Shown here in pieces: positions 13,256-16,664 of a DNA stretch of 16,664 bases; the first letter of the stretch is position 1; each line of letters begins with the position of its first letter. Under the pieces are notes generated by a model that made no database searches, was not told where the DNA came from, and saw only the letters and a program-made list of their open reading frames with translations. This DNA comes from Alphaproteobacteria bacterium. GTDB taxonomy: Bacteria; Pseudomonadota; Alphaproteobacteria; Rickettsiales; UBA6187. Where the stretch lies: positions 1-16,664 of the forward strand of contig JAJRPW010000068.1 in NCBI GenBank assembly GCA_024280585.1. Direction: 5' to 3'. Made by a program: the position numbers and the translations under genes.

Positions 13256-14251
13256 TTATGCCGCACAATCCTTAATATTTTCTTTATTTTCCGGCCTTAT
13301 CCCCAATTTACCGAATAATTTCATATCATCATTTTCGGATGGATTGGCAGTTGTTAACAGTTTTTCACCATAAAAAATTGAATTTGCTCCGGCTAAAAAG
13401 CACAAAGCCTGGGTTTGTTCGTTCATTTCTTCGCGTCCTGCGGAGAGCCTCACATAGGATTTCGGCATTAAAATTCTGGCAACGGCGATAGTCCGAATAA
13501 AATCAAAAGCATCGACCGCTTCCTGATTATCAAGCGGTGTTCCCTTCACTTTCACCAGCATATTTATCGGCACAGACTCCGGCTGTTTATCCAAATTCGC
13601 CAGTGTTTGCAGCATTTTTGCACGATCCTCCACCCCTTCACCCATGCCGACAATGCCACCGCAACATGTTTTCAGGCCGGCATCTGCGATATTAGCCAAT
13701 GTTTCCAGGCGATCCTCAAATGTTCTTGTGGTAATAATTTCGCTATAATATTCCTTGGATGTATCAATATTGTGATTATAATAATCCAGCCCCGCATCTT
13801 TTAACTTCGCCAATTGTTCTTTTTCGACCATGCCGAGTGTGACACAAGTTTCCATACCCATATCCTTGACAGTACTGATCATTTCAGCGACTTTAGGCAA
13901 ATCACGATCGTTTAAATTACGCCACGCCGCACCCATACAAAACCTTGTAGAACCCTGGTCTTTCGCCTTCTGTGCTTGGGTTATAACCTTTTCAACATCG
14001 ATCAAACTCTCTTTTTTAAGGCCGGTGTTGTGATGTGCGGATTGCGGACAATATTTACAATCCTCCGGGCAGGAACCGGTCTTAATACTCAGCAAAGTGC
14101 TGACCTGCACTGCATTTGGATCGAAGTTTTCCCGATGCACCGATGCGGCTTTAAACAATAAATCATTGAACGGCAATTCAAATAATCCCAGTATTTCCGG
14201 CAATTCCCAATTGTAACCTGTTGATTTTTTATTATTTACTGCTATAGACAT
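13256..14251 (-). CDS. bioB: Biotin synthase
   Basis: Radical SAM enzyme that inserts sulfur into dethiobiotin, the last step to biotin. The radical SAM cluster motif is Cys61, Cys65 and Cys68 in SCPEDCKYCPQSAHH, the exact BioB form. Later segments such as RFCMGAAWR, METCVTLGM, GLDYYNHNIDTS and CCGGIVGMGE are also canonical, the last two holding residues around the second (2Fe-2S) cluster. The frame is open 65 codons further upstream, but that extension would run through the divergent bioF start. MSIAVNNKKSTGYNWELPEI at 14251 matches family N-termini and gives 331 residues. It heads the leftward bioB-bioA-GIY-YIG unit, divergent from bioF across 52 bp. Confidence 0.96.
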   Translation of the reverse strand: MSIAVNNKKSTGYNWELPEILGLFELPFNDLLFKAASVHRENFDPNAVQVSTLLSIKTGSCPEDCKYCPQSAHHNTGLKKESLIDVEKVITQAQKAKDQGSTRFCMGAAWRNLNDRDLPKVAEMISTVKDMGMETCVTLGMVEKEQLAKLKDAGLDYYNHNIDTSKEYYSEIITTRTFEDRLETLANIADAGLKTCCGGIVGMGEGVEDRAKMLQTLANLDKQPESVPINMLVKVKGTPLDNQEAVDAFDFIRTIAVARILMPKSYVRLSAGREEMNEQTQALCFLAGANSIFYGEKLLTTANPSENDDMKLFGKLGIRPENKENIKDCAA

Positions 14252-14303
14252 ATGCGAAACTCTTTTGTGAAAACAAACAACCTTATAGCGGAAAAAAAAT
14301 AAA
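14252..14303. promoter_or_regulatory. Divergent bioB/bioF spacer
   Basis: Only 52 bp separate the two biotin start codons, so promoters for both directions must overlap here or extend into the coding starts. TTATAG (14283-14288) on the plus strand and TATAAG on the minus strand occur at the same spot and could serve as overlapping -10 boxes. I could not find a convincing BirA operator (TTGTAAACC type) or BioR palindrome. The compact layout makes co-regulation of both arms very likely, but the regulator is not evident. Confidence 0.5.
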
Positions 14304-15413
14304 ATGCCATCATTAGACAAATTTACAGCAGAAAAACTAGATAAAACCAAGGAAAACGACCAGTATCGCTCGCTAAATATTACAGAACGTAGCGATGGAG
14401 TATGCGTAAAACGTAATGGAAAGGAGTTAATTTCATTTAGCTGCAATGATTATTTCGGCCTTTCGCAAGATAAAAAAGTTATGCAAGCTGCGATGGATGC
14501 CACAGAAAAATACGGGGCAGGTGCCGCGGCATCACGTTTAATCACCGGCAATAACCCTCTATATCAAGAGTTGGAAAAAAAACTAGCCGCTCTAAAAAAC
14601 ACAGAGAATGCGTTGGTTCTTGGCAGTGGTTATCTGGCTAATATCGGAATAATTCCGGCATTAATGGGTAAAAAAGACCTGATTATAGCCGATAAATTTG
14701 CTCATTCCTGCATATTAGATGGCGCGCGCCTATCTGGCGCTAAATTGCTGCGTTTTGCTCATAATGATCTTGAAAATTGCCATTATTTGTTAAAAAAACA
14801 CCGTAAATCATATAAAAACTGCCTGATCATCACTGAAACTATTTTCAGCATGGATGGCGACCGCGCGCCGTTAGACGGGCTGCATAAGCTTGCTAAAAAA
14901 CATGATTCATGGCTAATGACCGACGATGCCCATGGAATAGGTATAATCAAAGGTAATAAAGCTGATATACAAGTTGGAACATTATCAAAAGCAGCCGGCT
15001 CTTACGGCGGGTATGTCTGCGGTTCCAACGCTTTGATCGATTATATAACAAATTCGGCAAAGTCACTGATTTATTCAACGGCGCTACCACCTTCTGTCCT
15101 TGCAGCGAGTAATGAAGCGATCAGTATAATCGCAAATAACCCGGATATTTGCCAAAATTCTCTGGAAAATGCTCAGTATTTTGCAGAAAAAATGGGTTTA
15201 AAGAAGCCTGATGGAACAATTGTCCCTCTAGTTATTGGTGAAAGTGATGCTGCGTTAGCTGCGTCAAAAAATCTATATGATAACGGCTATTTAGTTTCTG
15301 CGATTCGCCCACCAACAATTCCCAAAGGCACAGCGCGCCTAAGATTTACATTTTCTTCCTTGCATAAAAGGCAGGATATTGACAATATGTGCGCCCTGAT
15401 GAGCACAAGGTAA
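14304..15413 (+). CDS. bioF: 8-amino-7-oxononanoate synthase (KAPA synthase)
   Basis: PLP-dependent alpha-oxoamine synthase that condenses pimeloyl-ACP (or -CoA) with L-alanine to KAPA, the first ring-pathway step. The 369-residue length is slightly short but normal. Motifs: SCNDYFGLS (46-54), GAGAAASRLITGN (71-83), LVLGSGYLANIG (105-116), TDDAHGIG (206-213, with Asp207 and His210 holding PLP) and TLSKAAGSYGGYV (226-238, with the Schiff-base Lys229). The C-terminal IRPPTIPKGTARLRFTFSS is typical of BioF. First gene of the rightward biotin arm; the esterase gene starts 6 bp after its stop. No strong ribosome-binding site is visible. Confidence 0.95.
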   Translation: MPSLDKFTAEKLDKTKENDQYRSLNITERSDGVCVKRNGKELISFSCNDYFGLSQDKKVMQAAMDATEKYGAGAAASRLITGNNPLYQELEKKLAALKNTENALVLGSGYLANIGIIPALMGKKDLIIADKFAHSCILDGARLSGAKLLRFAHNDLENCHYLLKKHRKSYKNCLIITETIFSMDGDRAPLDGLHKLAKKHDSWLMTDDAHGIGIIKGNKADIQVGTLSKAAGSYGGYVCGSNALIDYITNSAKSLIYSTALPPSVLAASNEAISIIANNPDICQNSLENAQYFAEKMGLKKPDGTIVPLVIGESDAALAASKNLYDNGYLVSAIRPPTIPKGTARLRFTFSSLHKRQDIDNMCALMSTR

Positions 15414-15419
15414 AGCAGC

Positions 15420-16100
15420 ATGACAAACATCATAACATTCAGTGGCTGGGGGCAAAGTTACGACTCCCTGGAGGGGGTTGCACCAGGGGCAAATCACATA
15501 AATTACAGTAGCCTCCAAGATATAGATGAATTATTTGAGTCTTTAAAAGGAGCAAAATGTGATGTGTTAATCGGCTGGAGCCTGGGCGGGCAAATCGCAC
15601 TGCGGGCAATCCAGGCCGGCATATTATCACCAAAATCTCTTATTCTGATAGCGGCGCCCTTCCAATTTATTGAAAGCAGCGCAATTAAATGCGGCATGGA
15701 CAAGAACGTATTTAACGATTTTGAAGAGGATTTTATCAATAATCCGGAAGCGTCTTTGCAGAGATTTTTAGCATTAATCAGTCGCAATGATTGCAACGCA
15801 AAAGAGATAATAACGATTCTTGCCGACACTAACTTGGATAACGCAAACAAATGGGCGTATTGGCTCGACGAGCTAAAGGAGTTTTCCTGTAGTATAATTG
15901 ATCTGTCAAAAACCCCGAAAACGTTGGCTATTCATGGTGAAAATGATTTTATAGTTGATATCACTCACACCGGCCTGTTCGCGCCGTTTATTGCTAATCT
16001 CAGCATAAAAACTATAAAAAAATGTGGCCACGCCCCGCATTTGCATGATGCAAAGAGAATCAAAAACTTAATTGATGAATTCACATGTCAAAATCCCTGA
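15420..16100 (+). CDS. BioH-like alpha/beta-hydrolase, probable pimeloyl-ACP methyl ester esterase
   Basis: A 226-residue alpha/beta-hydrolase with a full triad: nucleophile Ser54 in GWSLGG, Asp176 in HGENDFIV, and His204 in CGHAPHLHD. The WSLGG elbow and the GHAPHL ending resemble BioH, which removes the methyl ester from pimeloyl-ACP to end fatty-acid-like elongation. Placement between bioF and bioC, with a 6-bp gap before and a 16-bp overlap after, supports that role. The N-terminus is compact (FSGWGQSYDSLE; the WG dipeptide is also BioH-like). Several unrelated or distant esterases replace BioH in different bacteria (BioG, BioJ, BioK, BioV), so I give the function but withhold the symbol. 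Confidence 0.82.
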   Translation: MTNIITFSGWGQSYDSLEGVAPGANHINYSSLQDIDELFESLKGAKCDVLIGWSLGGQIALRAIQAGILSPKSLILIAAPFQFIESSAIKCGMDKNVFNDFEEDFINNPEASLQRFLALISRNDCNAKEIITILADTNLDNANKWAYWLDELKEFSCSIIDLSKTPKTLAIHGENDFIVDITHTGLFAPFIANLSIKTIKKCGHAPHLHDAKRIKNLIDEFTCQNP

Positions 16101-16664
16101 TTACTAAAAATTTTGATAGATCCGCCAGGAAATATGACGAGCATGCTGTTTTACAACGAAAAATAGCTGACTATTTATTTACCATTAGCCGCCCTTTGAT
16201 TCCAGAAAACGACCAGATTCTGGACGCAGGCTGTGGCACCGGTTATTTTCACGAATTACTGCGTAAAAACAAGCTGCGAACTGCCTTGGTGCAGCTGGAT
16301 ATATCAGCAAAAATGTGCCAGATCGCAGAAGAATATTCCTCGCCGCCTGAATTTGGCAAAACAGATACAATCAATGCCGATATAGAACAAATACCCCTTG
16401 AAAACGATAGTATTGGCCTGGTTTTTTCATCAATGTCACTGCAATGGACGAATTTATCCAAATCCCTGGCGGAAATATATCGAATACTCAAAAAAGATGG
16501 GTATTTTTCAATTGCCCTACCAATTAACGGCACTTTAAAAGAGCTGGACGATATTATAATCAGCCTTGATGGACAAAAACGTATAAATAATTTTACGAAT
16601 GAAAGCATCCTAAATAATCATCTGGAGCAATATGGCTTTAAAAACATACAAATGCAAACAAAAA
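16085..16664 (+). CDS. bioC: Malonyl-ACP O-methyltransferase BioC (partial, C-terminus beyond the window)
   Basis: SAM-dependent methyltransferase that methylates the free carboxyl of malonyl-ACP, so that fatty acid synthase can extend it to pimeloyl-ACP methyl ester. The first 193 residues are present. The N-terminus KNFDRSARKYDEHAVLQRKIA is the BioC signature, followed by the SAM-binding motif I ILDAGCGTGYF (45-55), the acidic end of strand 2 (LDIS, 71-74), an acidic motif NADIEQIPLEND (97-108), and VFSSMSLQWTN (113-123), another family hallmark. It starts 16 bp before the esterase stop, so the two are translationally linked. No ribosome-binding site stands out. Its presence shows that the cell makes pimeloyl-ACP de novo by the BioC/BioH route. 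Confidence 0.93.
   Translation, partial: MSKSLITKNFDRSARKYDEHAVLQRKIADYLFTISRPLIPENDQILDAGCGTGYFHELLRKNKLRTALVQLDISAKMCQIAEEYSSPPEFGKTDTINADIEQIPLENDSIGLVFSSMSLQWTNLSKSLAEIYRILKKDGYFSIALPINGTLKELDDIIISLDGQKRINNFTNESILNNHLEQYGFKNIQMQTK

Noticed and set aside
14252..14303. BirA or BioR operator in the biotin spacer
   Set aside because: TTATAG is present, but no palindrome close to the TTATCTATAA or TTGTAAACC-type consensus could be identified.
13256..14446. Longer BioB start at 14446
   Set aside because: It would add 65 residues with no family similarity and overlap the divergent bioF start; 14251 fits the family N-terminus.

Overview
The window comes from an AT-rich proteobacterium, most likely an alphaproteobacterium. 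RecO, ParC, CysQ and PanC read as alphaproteobacterial family members, and the intergenic spaces carry many short palindromic repeats of the kind common in Rickettsiales-like and other alphaproteobacterial genomes. UGG is Trp and UGA is used as a stop, so the code is standard. No tRNA, rRNA, CRISPR array or complete transposon is visible.

Layout. (1) 1-2376, minus strand: cysQ and panC overlap, followed by a DUF3108 exported protein that runs off the left edge; an imperfect palindrome (630-754) lies between panC and the DUF3108 gene. (2) 2377-7066, plus strand housekeeping: recO and parC. They are separated by an accessory patch of about 1.6 kb. The patch holds a Ser/Thr/Pro-rich single-membrane-span protein of unknown function on the minus strand, whose predicted promoter contains a run of 14 identical bases, and a GIY-YIG nuclease gene broken by a 146-bp palindromic miniature element and bracketed by two perfect 33-bp inverted repeats. 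(3) 7099-10036: an RND/MMPL-type transporter overlapping a lone TRAP small permease (DctQ). (4) 10231-11622: an RTX protein made almost entirely of Ca-binding nonapeptides, with its own promoter, strong ribosome-binding site and terminator. (5) 11726-16664: biotin synthesis. bioB, bioA and a second, intact GIY-YIG gene run leftward; bioF, a BioH-like esterase and bioC run rightward from a 52-bp divergent spacer.

How the genes work together. BioC and the BioH-like esterase would make pimeloyl-ACP by the methyl-ester disguise route. BioF, BioA and BioB carry out three of the four ring-forming steps; bioD is not seen and may lie beyond the right edge. PanC makes pantothenate, the precursor of the CoA and ACP arms used in that route. 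CysQ removes PAP. The most notable signals are the homopolymer in a promoter spacer (possible phase variation of an unknown membrane protein) and the palindromic element whose removal, with one 3-bp duplication, exactly restores the GIY-YIG reading frame.
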